Below are positions 36,501 through 46,633 of a DNA stretch of 64,000 nt, in pieces (position 1 is the first letter of the stretch; every line of letters starts with the position of its first letter). Under the pieces are notes generated by a model. That model searched no databases, was not told the DNA's origin, and saw only the letters and a list, made by a program, of their open reading frames with translations. Made by a program: the position numbers and the translations under genes. The DNA is from Avena insularis (taxonomy: Eukaryota > Streptophyta > Magnoliopsida > Poales > Poaceae). The DNA is taken from contig CM042692.1 of assembly GCA_023614405.1 (NCBI GenBank), positions 122,195,503 through 122,259,502 of the forward strand, written 5' to 3'.

Positions 36501-38283
36501 GAGTTGAAGTCAGATAGCGGCGTTCACACGCTTGTCATAGCCGAAGCTCTGGGGCGCCCGCGGTTGTATGAAGGGCACGGGGAGAAGCGTCTGGGAGTGG
36601 GGAAGCTGCCAGCATGCTCAGGGAGGCTCGGGGCGGTGTGTACTGGCCTGAATTGGTCGGAGACGTTGGTCGGAGCAGAGGGAGTACTAGCTCGATTCGT
36701 GGCAGCCTCGGGGCAGAGAGGGAGTGGCGACAGAGGGGAAAGGTGGAGAAGATGCTGGCGCTTAATAGCGTGCAGTCACGGCGAGATTAACGCGCGGCAT
36801 TATGGCGAATTGAAGCCACTGGATTACTGCAGGAAACGGCGACGAGGGAGGGGAGAACTGGTCGCGCGGGTGAGGAGGATGAACAGTAGAGGTGGGGTCT
36901 ACCAGTCAGTGGAAAAAGAAACGAGAGGGAGGTCCACCGGTCAGTGTCGCCAGGGTTTGTTAGTTGGTTCAATCGCTTTTCTCACATGAGAGAGGAGCAA
37001 AGTTGGGCTTAGTGGGCTGGGCTGGTTTCTTCCCTTTTTTTGATCTGATTCATTTTCTTTTTCTGTTTCCTTTATTCTGTTTTGATTTTGTTTGAACAAT
37101 TCAAACAACTCTTGAATTTCAAACATCTGCCAAAATTTGTGAGGCTTTAAATACTGATTAGTAGCACATTCTGAAATCATTTTTAGGATAAAACTTTATT
37201 CATTTTGGGGCCTTTTATTTATTCAAAATAGGCTCTAGTTTTAAATCAAATAAGTTTTAATAATAATTTCAAACACCAATTTAAATCAAAACACCACCAA
37301 ATTTTGTAAAGTTTTTAGTTCTGTTTAATAACTCAAATCAAAGTACAAAACAAATTAATTTTTATTCTTTTTAGGTTCCATTAATAATTAAATAAATGGA
37401 CCATAGTCATTAATTCAAAATAGGGTTTAATTTATATTAAAACTCTATTTGAAATATAAACCAAACCAAAACCTTTTCAGTAGGTTTTATTCAAAAACCT
37501 TTGGAAAACTTATTTAAAATGAAATAATAGGTTTTAGTGTTTATTTAATAAAAGCAAAAGCCTTTACTTAAATAAAACTGGATATTTAAATCCTTATTAT
37601 TTTATTTAAATAAACCTTTACTCATTTTATCAAAACAAAATATTTCATTATAAAAGCTTGGCCAAAATTAATTTGGCTCTTTAAAATATAATCTTTATTT
37701 ATAATTCTATCTTTGCTTTTGAAAACCAAATCTTTTTATTTAAAGATCCAAAATAGTAATTCCATTTAATAAAACTTTCTTTATTAATTGTTTATCTTTT
37801 TAAATCCCTTTAGGATTATTTGTTCACCAATTGGTATGGGTTTTTTGGTAAGGGCTTTATTAGCTTTGGAAATTCAATTTCCTTATCTTATTATATTCAT
37901 AAGATTTTATTTATGGTTCCAATTTGAGTGAAACCAACTTCTATGGTCTTTCTTGATCCTTTGTGAAAGTTTGTTGACAAGATTTTGGTATGGATCAAAT
38001 CCATGGATTGGGAGATACTTTGGAAAATGATTTTCTTCCATTAGGGTTTAGGGTTTTGGATTTATTTTCCAAATGATTAAATTTTCAAGATACATTCATT
38101 GAGGAATGCATTTCACTTCATTTGGATTTGTTGAATTCAAACTTTTACCAAAGTTTGTTCAAGATGGGATTTTAAGTTTCCTTTTAGAAACAAAAGTTTC
38201 TTTTCACCCTGATTTTCAACAAAAATTTATTTTGTTTATTTATTTTTCACATTACAAGATTTGGAAAATCTTGGGATGTGACA
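33600..38283 (-). repeat. Large-LTR element, 5' LTR
   Basis: 4684 bp. On minus it starts TGTCACATCCC, runs through about 1.2 kb of A/T-rich U3, then a TGGGCT-rich edge (about 37000-37030), then the GC-rich island (about 35830-36950), then A/T-rich DNA to the primer site. This layout suggests promoter followed by transcribed R/U5. It is nearly identical to 27411-32104, with scattered single-base changes and a few small indels, for example at 34744. Confidence 0.95.
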
Positions 38284-38932
38284 GACTGGTTCTTGCTTGA
38301 ATTGGAGAGGGGACGGATAGTCCAGGGTCAGCCGGAAAATCCGGCCTGGGACTTGCAGCAGATTCTTCAACATGTTGATCATTTTTGCTAGTTGAGGAGG
38401 GTTGGCCGGATAATCCGGTGTCCACCAGATAATCCGGCCTGGAGCTTTCTGGAACATTTGCTTGATGATCTTCAGCAGTTTGTGGGATTGGTTTAGAGGT
38501 TTCTCCAATGGTTGGAGCATGTTGTGCTTGTGTCGATGAGGGCTCTACATGAGTAGAGCATTGTCCTTCCCGATCCGCCACAAGGGGTTCCTCAATGGGG
38601 CGGAAAAATCCCATGCCCATTCTTCTTATGGCATCTTGGGGTATTTCAACATCTGCATCACAAACATCAACTTTCCCCGCACGGGAGCCATCATTTTCCT
38701 CGAATACCACACTACAAGATTCTACAACAGTTTCGGAGAGATTATTGTAGACTCTACAAGTGTGGGATTCGGCACCATAGCCAATAAAAATGCCTTCTAA
38801 CACCTTAGACTCAAATTTAGATAAACGAACTCCTTTAATGAGAAAGAAACACTTACAACCAAATACCTAGAAGTAGGAGATGTTTGGCTTATTACCAGTA
38901 AGTATTTCATATAGAGTCTTGTCCAAGATTTT
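38284..38932 (-). pseudogene. SIRE integrase C-terminal domain and pol linker
   Basis: The frame contains LEGIFIGYGAESHTCRVYNN and VVESCSVVFEENDGS, the conserved C-terminal copia integrase block. A low-complexity linker follows with RPDYLVDTGLSGQ and RPDFPADPGLSVP. The frame is cut at 38284 by the large-LTR element and resumes at 27410. Confidence 0.88.
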
Positions 38933-39694
38933 TCAGAGATAGAGCCGGTTGGATGAATGGCATGCGGTAGAGATTGCTTTAGCCCAGAAGTTATAAGGAG
39001 ACTTAAATTCAGCTAGCATAGATCTGGCCATATCCATTAAGGTCCGGTTCTTCCTCTCGGCAACACCATTTTGTTGAGGGGTGTACGCAGCGGAATATTG
39101 ATGTCTTATCCCCTCTTCACTTAGGAATTCATTTAAGGTATAGTTCTTGAACTCGGAGCCGTTATCACTTCTAATTGCCAAAATAGGGACATTGTGTTGA
39201 CGTTGAACCTCGTTGGCAAAATCGATGACCGTTTGTTGAGTCTCGCTCTTCAACTTGAAGAAATAGACCCATGTGTATCTTGAGTAATCATCAACAATTA
39301 CGAGGCAATATTTATTCACACCGAGACTTGCATCAGATGGAGGACCAAAGAGATCCACATTGAGGAGCTCCAAAATCTTCTTTGATGAAATAATGGGTTT
39401 CCTTTGATGGGGAGAGTCATGCAATTTTCGTTCAACACAAGCCCTGCAAACCCGATCGTTGGCAAAGGAAACATTTTCTTTTAGTCCAAGGATGTGGCCA
39501 CCCTTGTGGAGACTTTGCAAAGTTCTCATATTGATGTGGGCTAGTCGGCGATGCCATAGCCATCCCGCGTCGGCCTTTCCAAAGAGACACATCAGGCCTG
39601 TAGGTCTTAACAAGCATGACGCCCACGAGAGAGATGTCGTGAGCAACCACAACTTTGCCAAGACCGAATACCTCAGATTTTGACTTGTCACCAT
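38933..39694 (-). pseudogene. SIRE copia integrase (GAG-pre-integrase and DDE core)
   Basis: On minus it reads WLWHRRLAHINMRTLQSL, then CRACVERKLH (HHCC zinc-binding module). The rve core follows, with VDLFGPP (first Asp), IRSDNGSEFKN (second Asp) and NGVAERKNRTLMDMARSML (Glu), so the DDE triad is present. The part between the protease and the HHCC module is missing: the protease frame runs into the middle of the pre-integrase domain near 39600, consistent with an internal deletion plus frameshift. Confidence 0.92.
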
Positions 39695-39818
39695 AGGAGA
39701 CGGTTATGTGATCATGGTTTGGCCGCATGTCCGATATGATCTCCTTGCTTCCGGTCATATGACTAGTGCACCTGCTATCGAGTACCCATTTAGACCCACC
39801 GGAAGCATAGCCCTGCAA
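39640..39818 (-). pseudogene. SIRE copia protease fragment
   Basis: The frame reads SKWVLDSRCTSHMTGSK, the copia protease active site, in which the invariant Gly of the usual LDSGC is Arg. It continues for about 40 residues (HITVSYGDKSKSEVFGLG) and then loses register. The nucleotide overlap with the neighbouring frame reflects the shift near 39600-39700. Confidence 0.85.
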
Positions 39819-39849
39819 GAAAGTTACTTCTTGGTTTTAGGCACCCATT

Positions 39850-41284
39850 TTTCAATGGGTCCTCTCATGTTAGTGACAAGGGTTTTGGGAACCGAAATAG
39901 ACCAAGATGTGTAACTATCAAAAGGACCTACATAGCTATCATAGAAATCACTATACTAATCACAAAATAATTCATAATTAGGATTATTATCCCCTGCAAA
40001 ACCATCATAGTTAGTCTTGTCATTAGAGGTGGTGCTTGTCTTTCGTTGAGCAGTTTTGCTCTTGTTGTTGTTGTTGTTGTTGTTGCTGTTCTTCTTCTTT
40101 GTCTTGGGGACATAACCAAGACCTTCTTTCCCATTGTTTGTCCTTTGCTTGCTAAGCACCTCATCTAGGACTTCTTTACTTTTATGTTGAGATCCCTTTA
40201 CAAGTTCTTCTTTTAGCCTTGAATTTTCTTCAGCAATGTCTTCATGTCCACAAGATAGAGTGGAGGTGCTGGGCATATCATACTTGTCCAATTGAGTTTG
40301 GAGCTGATCACGAGACTCATTTAGAGTAGAATGTTCACTCTCCAATGCCTTGTGAGCAATGTCAAGTTTCTCAAACTTCTCTGAGAGTCTAGCATGAGCA
40401 GCCCCAAATTCAATCTTTTATTTCTTTAGTTTCTTTACCTTAGCAAGAGAATTGTCACATTATTTTATGAGCTGGGCAACAACCTTTTCATGGGACTCCT
40501 CAATTGAGTCGAGTTTCTCCTCCAAGGATACTCGAGCTTCCTCTTCTTCTTCTAAGGCATTTTTCAAGGAGGTTATCTCCAAGGCATCTTCTCTTTCAAT
40601 TCTATCCTTTTCTTCGAGAAGAGCTTTGGAATGAGAAAGTTGACTCATAAGAGCATCAAAGTGAAGTTTGTGCTCACCTTGCAAGTTAGTGAAAAAATTG
40701 TCCAAAGCAATAACTTCTTATTTTATCTTAAGACTAGTATGATCATCCATATCCATATTTATATTAGTCTTAGGAAATGAAGAAATAGAAGATGATACCT
40801 CGGACCCTCTTGCCAGAAGGCAAGTGACGTTGTTGTTGATGACATTTTCATTTGGAGAGTCGAAGAGCGATGTGGGAGTAGAAGTGGTGGCTATAGTAGC
40901 CACCTCTCGAGCACTATCCTCATCCTCTTTGTCTTCACTTGCATAGGAATATTCTTCTTGGGCCACCAAGACAATCTTGGTTTGCTTCTTGTAAGGACCA
41001 TTCTTCTTGATAAATGGTTTCTTTCGAGGAGCCTTGGATTTTTCTTTGAGGATGAGCCTGCCTCCATTGTCTTCTCTACTTTGATAAGGACATTCAGCCA
41101 CAAAGTGCACCCTATCTCCACAATTGTAACATGTCCTCAGTTTTGGGCCATTCTCTCTTCTTCCACTTGACCCATTCTTGTGCTCGAGTTCAGACTTGGC
41201 CTTGGCTGGATCCTTCCAAAAATTCCTTGCATAGAAAGCCATGTACTCACCATGAGCATGCTTGACTTCCTCGGGATAGCCCAT
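39850..41284 (-). pseudogene. SIRE gag C-terminal part: zinc knuckle and long coiled coil
   Basis: This frame starts with GYPEEVKHAHGEYMAFYARN and carries one CCHC knuckle, CYNCGDRVHFVAEC (near 41130). Acidic and then heptad-rich helical segments follow (40705-40460 and 40345-39956), for example HSKALLEEKDRIEREDALEI. Several stops (near 40718, 40460, 40410 and 39956) interrupt an otherwise continuous frame. A run of Asn codons (about 40055-40085, GTT repeats on plus) lies near its end. A long coiled-coil gag extension is typical of SIRE/Maximus elements. Confidence 0.85.
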
Positions 41285-42312
41285 GGAGACACCCTCGTAT
41301 CCTCATCTTGTTCAACAACATTTTCCTTTAGAGCAACATTGACTCCTTTTTGCATTCCAATAGCCCGGGCATGGGCATCTTCAACGTTCTTAGCTGCAAC
41401 CTTGAATGACGCCATTTCTTGCATGACTTCATTAGAAGTCATTTAATGGTAGTTGTGTCTAGCTTGCAAACTCTTCAAGTACATTGGCTCAAATGGCATT
41501 AGGGCACTCACATATTTCCTTTTTATCCAAGCATCATAAATGTGAGTGGCTCCATGCTTTCTAAATGTTGTTGCAATGCTCTTGATCCTTCTATACATAT
41601 CTTCATGCTCTTCACCATCCAACATGTAAAATCCTTCTGCTTCATTGCTAAGGGCATCATACCTATTTCTTCTCATGCTTTCATTTCCAATGAATAGGTC
41701 GGTGAGTGCATCCCAAGCTTCTTTGGCGGTGTTGAAGTGCTCAATGTGGGGCATGTCCTTGGGACCCACTCCGAGCTGAATCATGTGGAGAGCCATTGCA
41801 TTCAGTTGACTATCCACAACTTCTCTCCGAGTCAAGTTGGTGGGGTCTCCAATATGAATACCATCTTCGATAATCCTCCAAATCTCAATCGACGAACTGC
41901 ATACATGAGATTTCATTAAGAATTGCCATTGATTAAATGTAGCTGCAGTAAGCTTGGGTGGATCACCCCTATTGTTTATATGAGGATGAGGGATAGGTGG
42001 GTCGGGAGAATATAGATGAGGAACCTCACTATAGTCCTCCTTACCACTTCCCTTCCTGGAGGCGGAACCATTATGTTTTTCACCTACCACTTCATCTTCC
42101 TTAGATCCGGCGTGAGCCTTATCCTTAGATAGAGGAGTGGTGGCCTTAGAGTAAGATGGGGATGGGGTTGTAGATGATGTGAGGCGAGAAATCATTTGCT
42201 GCATCTCTTCCAACTTGGTCTCAAAGGATTTCAACAAGGTTGTTTCCAACGTCTTAAGGTCATCCATTGTGACCTTGTCCATAGTCTCATTCCCATTTTC
42301 CTTAGTACCCAT
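41285..42312 (-). pseudogene. SIRE gag N-terminal part (UBN2-like capsid region)
   Basis: It starts at ATG 42312, about 40 nt after the primer site. It opens with an N-terminal helical stretch (TMDDLKTLETTLLKSFETKL), then a Ser-rich linker, then the copia gag core with FNQWQFLMKSHVCSS, 'EAWDALTDLFIGNESMRRNR', 'EDMYRRIKSIATTFRKHGA' and 'RKYVSALMPFEPMYLKSLQ'. One TAA (near 41443) and a frameshift near 41285 separate it from the zinc-knuckle part. This is the capsid protein of the element. Confidence 0.9.
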
Positions 42313-42350
42313 ACTTCTCTTAGGCGGTTAAGCCCGAATAAAGAGTCGGG

Positions 42351-42362
42351 GCTCTGATACCA
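42351..42362 (-). other. Primer binding site, tRNA-iMet type (SIRE)
   Basis: The minus strand reads TGGTATCAGAGC, two bases after the LTR end at 42365. Confidence 0.92.
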
Positions 42363-42364
42363 AT

Positions 42365-43655
42365 TGAAATGGATCGTATGGGCACCTAGAGGAGGAGGGG
42401 GTGAATAGGTGCTACTTCAAATTTTAATGCTTTTTCAATTTTAGGCTTGACACAAAAGGTAAATTCTCTAGATATAATTCTAAGTAGAATTTCCCTATAT
42501 GCAACCCTGACTACTAGCGAATAAAGGCGATTAAGATAGAGGAATGAGGAAACCGTAGTGGAGCACGCGGAGACACAAGATTTGTTTTACCGTAGTTCCT
42601 TCCTTGTTAAGGGAAGTACATCTGTGTTGGAGGGGTGGGCGGTACTAAGACCACCTCGCCACAATAGGCCTCACCCTGTTCTCCGATGGATCTCGCCACC
42701 AAAGGCCTGATCCACCTTTCCACTATAGGAACCCTTCGAGGCGGGAACTGACGCCTTTACACAACTAGCGGGGCACAACTCCACAACCGAATTGGAGGAT
42801 CCCGTATTGACAACAAGGTGCCACAAGAACAATAGTTATCAATAACAAAACACAAGATCTAGATATCAATGAGAATACTAGATCGGGGATTCTCCAAGTG
42901 AATGGAGAGGAGTTGAAGCACTTGATTCGTGATGACGATGAATGATGTCTCCTCCTTCAATTCACCCAAAGATCAAAGCCTTCGGGTGGTTGAAGTGGGA
43001 GATCTTGAGTGCGAGCTTTTGCAACATGTCTGTTCTTTTTCGAATGAATCAAGAGATCTGACAAGAGGGGAAGACATGGATTTTATACCCCCTGTCCAGA
43101 TGGAGCCGTTGGAGCTTTTTGGGGCCGGATTATCCGGCCCGGGGAAAACTCCGCCCCAGCCTCGGACTATCCGGGAAATAATCCGCCCCCAGACAGGGCG
43201 ACACGCCGAGCCAGCCTTTGCTTGTCTCCAGGGGGGCGGATTATCCGGCCCAAGGTGAGGGTCGGATTATCTGGTCGGGTGAAGAAAATCCGCCCCACTT
43301 TGGATTGTTCGAGGGAAAATCTGCCCCCAGTCAGAGCATCGTGCCATGCCAACCTTTGCTCGTCTCCTGGGGGCCGGATTATCCGGCCCAAGGTGAGGGA
43401 TGGATTATCCGGTCATGGGAAGAAAATCCACCCTATTTCGGATTGTCCGGGGGAAAATCCGCCCCCAGTCAGAGACTCGTGCCATGCCAGCCTTTTCCAA
43501 AAGGGTCAGGACGTATTATCCGACCCTTGATAGGGGCGGATAATCCGCCCCCCAAACACAACAAACACTTCCCTGTACACTTAGCACACATGAGAAAACT
43601 CCGCGGTATTGTTATCTAACACACAAAAGACAGGGAACCATGAAGTGTTCTTTCA
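42365..43655 (-). repeat. SIRE 5' LTR, full length
   Basis: 1291 bp, TGAAATGG...TTTCA on plus. A TATAAAA box lies on minus at 43081-43087. The U3 part (43120-43560) contains at least three exact GGCCGGATTATCCGGCC-type palindromes (43123, 43234, 43372) and many half copies. 42620-42680 is homologous, inverted, to LTR-1 near 1690. Confidence 0.93.
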
Positions 43656-43660
43656 GAGGA

Positions 43661-44004
43661 GCATTACACCGCCGCACCTCTCCAATGGAGATGTACTTCC
43701 CTTCGAAAGGAAGGAACTTGGGATAAAGTCTTCGTCTCCGTGTGCTTCGGTTATCTTTATACCCGAGCCCTTTACTTATGCACTTTACATTGTGGTGGCC
43801 TTCGTGCTTGAAGTAATATATCTTGTTATCACCTTGTTGTCTTGCTTAGCTTAATTTTTTGTTGCACTCAATTGAAACTAGTGGCTTTAGGTCTTATGCT
43901 TGATAAATTAAACACTGTTTTATTTGGCATTTATTAGAGACAAAACCGTAATAATTTTAAAACTCCTATTGACCCTCCCTCTAGGCGATGTCCATGTACT
44001 TTCA
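43661..44004 (+). mobile_element. SIRE-like copia LTR (LTR-2), right part
   Basis: It continues LTR-2 after the SIRE insertion. It matches LTR-1 1690-2025, including 'ctttacttatgcactttaca' (43768 versus 1788) and the closing CTTTCA at 44004. Confidence 0.82.
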
Positions 44005-44105
44005 GTATGTCTCGAAAGCCACTTAATAGTCATTGGAGTGTTTCTCGATCTCTGTACGTTATTGTGAAAGAAAGGTCAACAAGTAAGGAACAATCAGAGG
44101 GGTAC
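44005..44105. other. Short unassigned spacer between LTR-2 and Tat element
   Basis: 101 bp with no recognised feature. It ends with GGTAC, the Tat target-site duplication. It may be old 3' flank of the PMD gene now beyond the Tat element. Confidence 0.5.
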
Positions 44106-44592
44106 TAACGAGGGTTTAACTCATCAATGCCCATTGTTATGGAGTTGGGTTTTGGAGAAGAGGGGAGCGCTGGAGGCATTAATAAGCTAGCAAACAAGCA
44201 CACAGGGGCGCAAGTTTTACCCAGGTTCAGGCCTCGTAGAGTACCCTACTCCTGCTTGTCTACTCTTGGAATTATCGAAGGAGTCAAAAGTTGCAGGGGG
44301 TGCGCAGATGCAATCTGGCAATGTTGTGGAAACTAGGGTTGTGATTATCCTCCTTGCCGCCCCCTCCTAGCCTTTATATAGATAGGCTAGGTCTCGGGTA
44401 GCAGGTCGAGTCGGTTACAAGTTAGGGTTTGTCCTGTTAAAACATTCTATCTTGAGCTCGTCATGTGCTGCAAGCAGTCGGAGTCTCCTTGGGTCACCCG
44501 AATCTTTAATTGGGCCCTAGTTATGTCGTGGGCTTTTGCTAGACTAGACCGTATATGCCAAACTCGAGTACCTGTAAGGTATACCCATGTTA
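44106..44592 (-). repeat. Tat 3' LTR
   Basis: 487 bp. Both terminal dinucleotides are mutated on plus (TAACGAGGG at the start, ATGTTA at the end), while the partner keeps TG...CA. A TATATAAAGG box (minus) lies at 44371-44380. Confidence 0.92.
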
Positions 44593-45957
44593 GTAGCCCC
44601 CGAGTGTCCGGTTGAATCACAGATTTGAGTGGAGAGTAATCAAGTCTTTCGAGTGCAGAGCCGACCATGTTTTCGAGTGCTCTAAATTGTATCGTAAGGA
44701 TTGCTGATATACGTGCCTGATTTATCCGATGTATCGGGATCAGTTAACTACCGTAGGGAAAAACAACACAATCTACTCAAACTCGAGTCTCCGAACTCGA
44801 ATTCGGAAAAGTGCTGGTGTAATTTGACTCAGCCCGTGGAGGTCTTATAGAGTCACCAGTGTATAAGTGTGAGAACTCGACGCGTCTGTCAAGGCTTATT
44901 CCATCGTACGTGCAGGCACATATTGTTTCTGGTAGAGCGCAGCAGGTGCATTGTCATGCCTTCTTGAGGTCTTATCTTCACGCTGCAAGTGGGGCATCTG
45001 ACTTTTGTCATCATGGAGATGATTCGGGTGGCCCAGGAGACGTAGTCTCTTTGTAGGGAAAATATGAGGCGGAGTCACCAAAGCATTCAAGTGTGGATGC
45101 AGTCAACACAAAATTATGTATAAGAAAAGATCATAGGGTGCACGACCAGTGCTCCCTATGGGAGTAGCCCCCGAGTGCCTATTCGAGTCGTAGACTCGAG
45201 TGGGGACTATAATTATTTGTGACTGCTGCCATCTTTTGCTTGTTTCAGTCGAATGTGCTTTCTATGCTCCCTATGGGAGTAACCTGGAGTCCACAATCGA
45301 ATCGTTGATTTGAGTGAAGGGTTTTTGAGAGAAAATATGATTTCATAATGCTTGGATGTCTTACAAACTTCCTCGGGTGTGCGGCCAGCGCTCCTGTTAG
45401 GAGTAGCCCCCGAGTGCTTGGTCGAGTCGCAGACTCGAGTAAGAACTAGAGTAGTCAAAGAGTACATGGTCGAGTTGAAGACTCGAGTAAGGACTAGAGT
45501 AGTCAAAGAGTTCTCCTGCTGGAGTTAGTGACGTCAGTGCTCACGATGAGATGATCTCAGTTGCCCGCGTGAGCGGTTTTGACGGGATGTGACAAAAAGT
45601 GGGTCCCATTTTCTAACTTGGACTTGACCAGACACGCGTAATATCTATTTTAACTATGCCTCCTCGATTATCGCACGTAATGGGAGGAGTGGAGCGATGG
45701 TTCGTGATTTACTCTACCATGCATCGACATTGATATGTGCCACGTGTCTGGTTGGTTTTCTCCTGGCCATTGGATGCAATCTCTGATGAGGTTAAGTAGA
45801 GATCCGCTGTGCGGTAATTCCCCACAACTCATCTTCCTCCTCGCGCACAGCCTCCATTGCTGCTTCTTGCTGCTCCATTGATGTCACCCTCTTTACGACG
45901 CTAGACTAGCTTCACACTGTTTCGAGCTACTTCCTGCGCTCTCACCGCCAACGCCAT
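44593..45957 (-). other. Tat 3' region with repeated polypurine-tract-like motifs
   Basis: The plus strand beside the LTR reads GTAGCCCCCGAGTG, that is CACTCGGGGGCTAC on minus, the polypurine tract. The same 14-mer recurs near 45164 and 45403, with a degenerate copy near 45278. Each is followed by a GTCGAGTCG(C/T)AGACTCGAGT-like stretch. The part from about 45600 to 45957 probably holds the promoter and 5' UTR of the antisense gene; I see no clear TATA box. Confidence 0.7.
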
Positions 45958-46633
45958 ATGGGAAAGAAGAAGGGAACCTCTACCGCTGGATCTGCGGCTG
46001 CCGCTGCTACAACCAAGAAGGGCGCTGCTGCCATGGGCACTAGCACTACCGCCACCGCTGGGAAGAAGAAGGGCCTGAGAACCCGCGTCATGAATGGGTC
46101 GTGGCGTCCGTCCACCATCAAGCCTTCAGAGCTCTTCACCCAGAGCCAAGATGGAGCGCTCTCTGCCGCGAAGGATGACTGCTGCATCCCCGGCGATGAG
46201 GTAATCCCCAGTCCTCCCGACAGGTTTCGATTGATGTTCCTCGCGTTCATTATTCGTGGTCTTTCTCTCCCCCTTCACCCGTTGGTGAGGGGTTTGCTTT
46301 ATTTCTACGGGCTCCAGCTGCACCAGCTGACCCGAAACTCTATCCTCCACATCGCTTGTTTCATTACCTTCTGCGAGTGCTGGCTCGGAATCGAGCCACA
46401 TTTTGGCCTCTTTAAAAATCTCTTCAAACTCAAACGCCAGTCGGGCTCTGGATCGATAGTCTACGATATAGGAGGCTGTGGTATGCATGTCGACTCCAAT
46501 GTCACCTATTTTCCCATCAAACTTACTGCGTCTTTCCAAGGATGGAGGGAGAAATGGTTCTACATTCACGATCAGAAGATTGATGGAGAGCACTATGGTC
46601 TCGTGCCTTTTGATCCGGTGGCAACTTGCAAGA
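45958..46633 (+). pseudogene. Antisense Tat-borne gene, 5' part: Transposase_28-like domain
   Basis: The ORF starts at ATG 45958 with a Lys/Ala/Thr-rich N-terminus (MGKKKGTSTAGSAAAAATTK). The conserved block follows: LPLHPLVRGLLYFYGLQLHQ, 'LTRNSILHIACFITFCECWLG', 'PHFGLFKNLFKLKRQSGS' and FQGWREKWFYIHD. I recognise this as Pfam Transposase_28 ('putative gypsy type transposon'), a domain carried antisense by Tat/Grande elements; its function is unknown despite the name. It is cut at 46633 by an inserted LTR, and the stop at 46638 belongs to that insertion. The remainder lies at 50265-52991. No frameshift is seen within this part. Confidence 0.85.

Larger units (their letters stand above)
27411..38283 (-). 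mobile_element. LARD-like LTR retrotransposon with very long LTRs
   Basis: LTRs are 4694 bp (27411-32104) and 4684 bp (33600-38283), TGTAGAGG...ATGTGACA on plus, with the perfect duplication GACTG at 27406-27410 and 38284-38288. The interior is only 1495 bp and codes for one gag-like protein with CCHC knuckles. The Met-type primer site (33585-33596) and polypurine tract (32105-32117) give minus orientation. There is no protease, RT, RNase H or integrase. The plan is that of large retrotransposon derivatives (LARDs; the barley Sukkula plan is comparable), but I do not assign a family. By eye I counted roughly sixteen differences over the first ~2.2 kb of the two LTRs, so this is a recent insertion. 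Confidence 0.93.
8064..43655 (-). mobile_element. SIRE/Maximus-lineage Ty1-copia retrotransposon, with nested insertions
   Basis: The outer termini are TGAAATGG (8064) and TTTCA (43655), flanked by the perfect duplication GAGGA at 8059-8063 and 43656-43660. Minus-strand order is 5' LTR (42365-43655), Met primer site, gag with one CCHC knuckle and a coiled-coil tail, protease, integrase, linker, RT/RNase H, 3' non-coding DNA, polypurine tract and a shortened 3' LTR. Athila A (11711-27072) and the large-LTR element (27411-38283) interrupt it. Without them the element is about 9.3 kb. It sits in LTR-2 in the opposite orientation to its host. Several frameshifts, an internal pol deletion and catalytic changes make it inactive. 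Confidence 0.95.

Noticed and set aside
40055..40090. GTT trinucleotide microsatellite
   Set aside because: It is in frame with SIRE gag and encodes an Asn run, so it needs no separate explanation.
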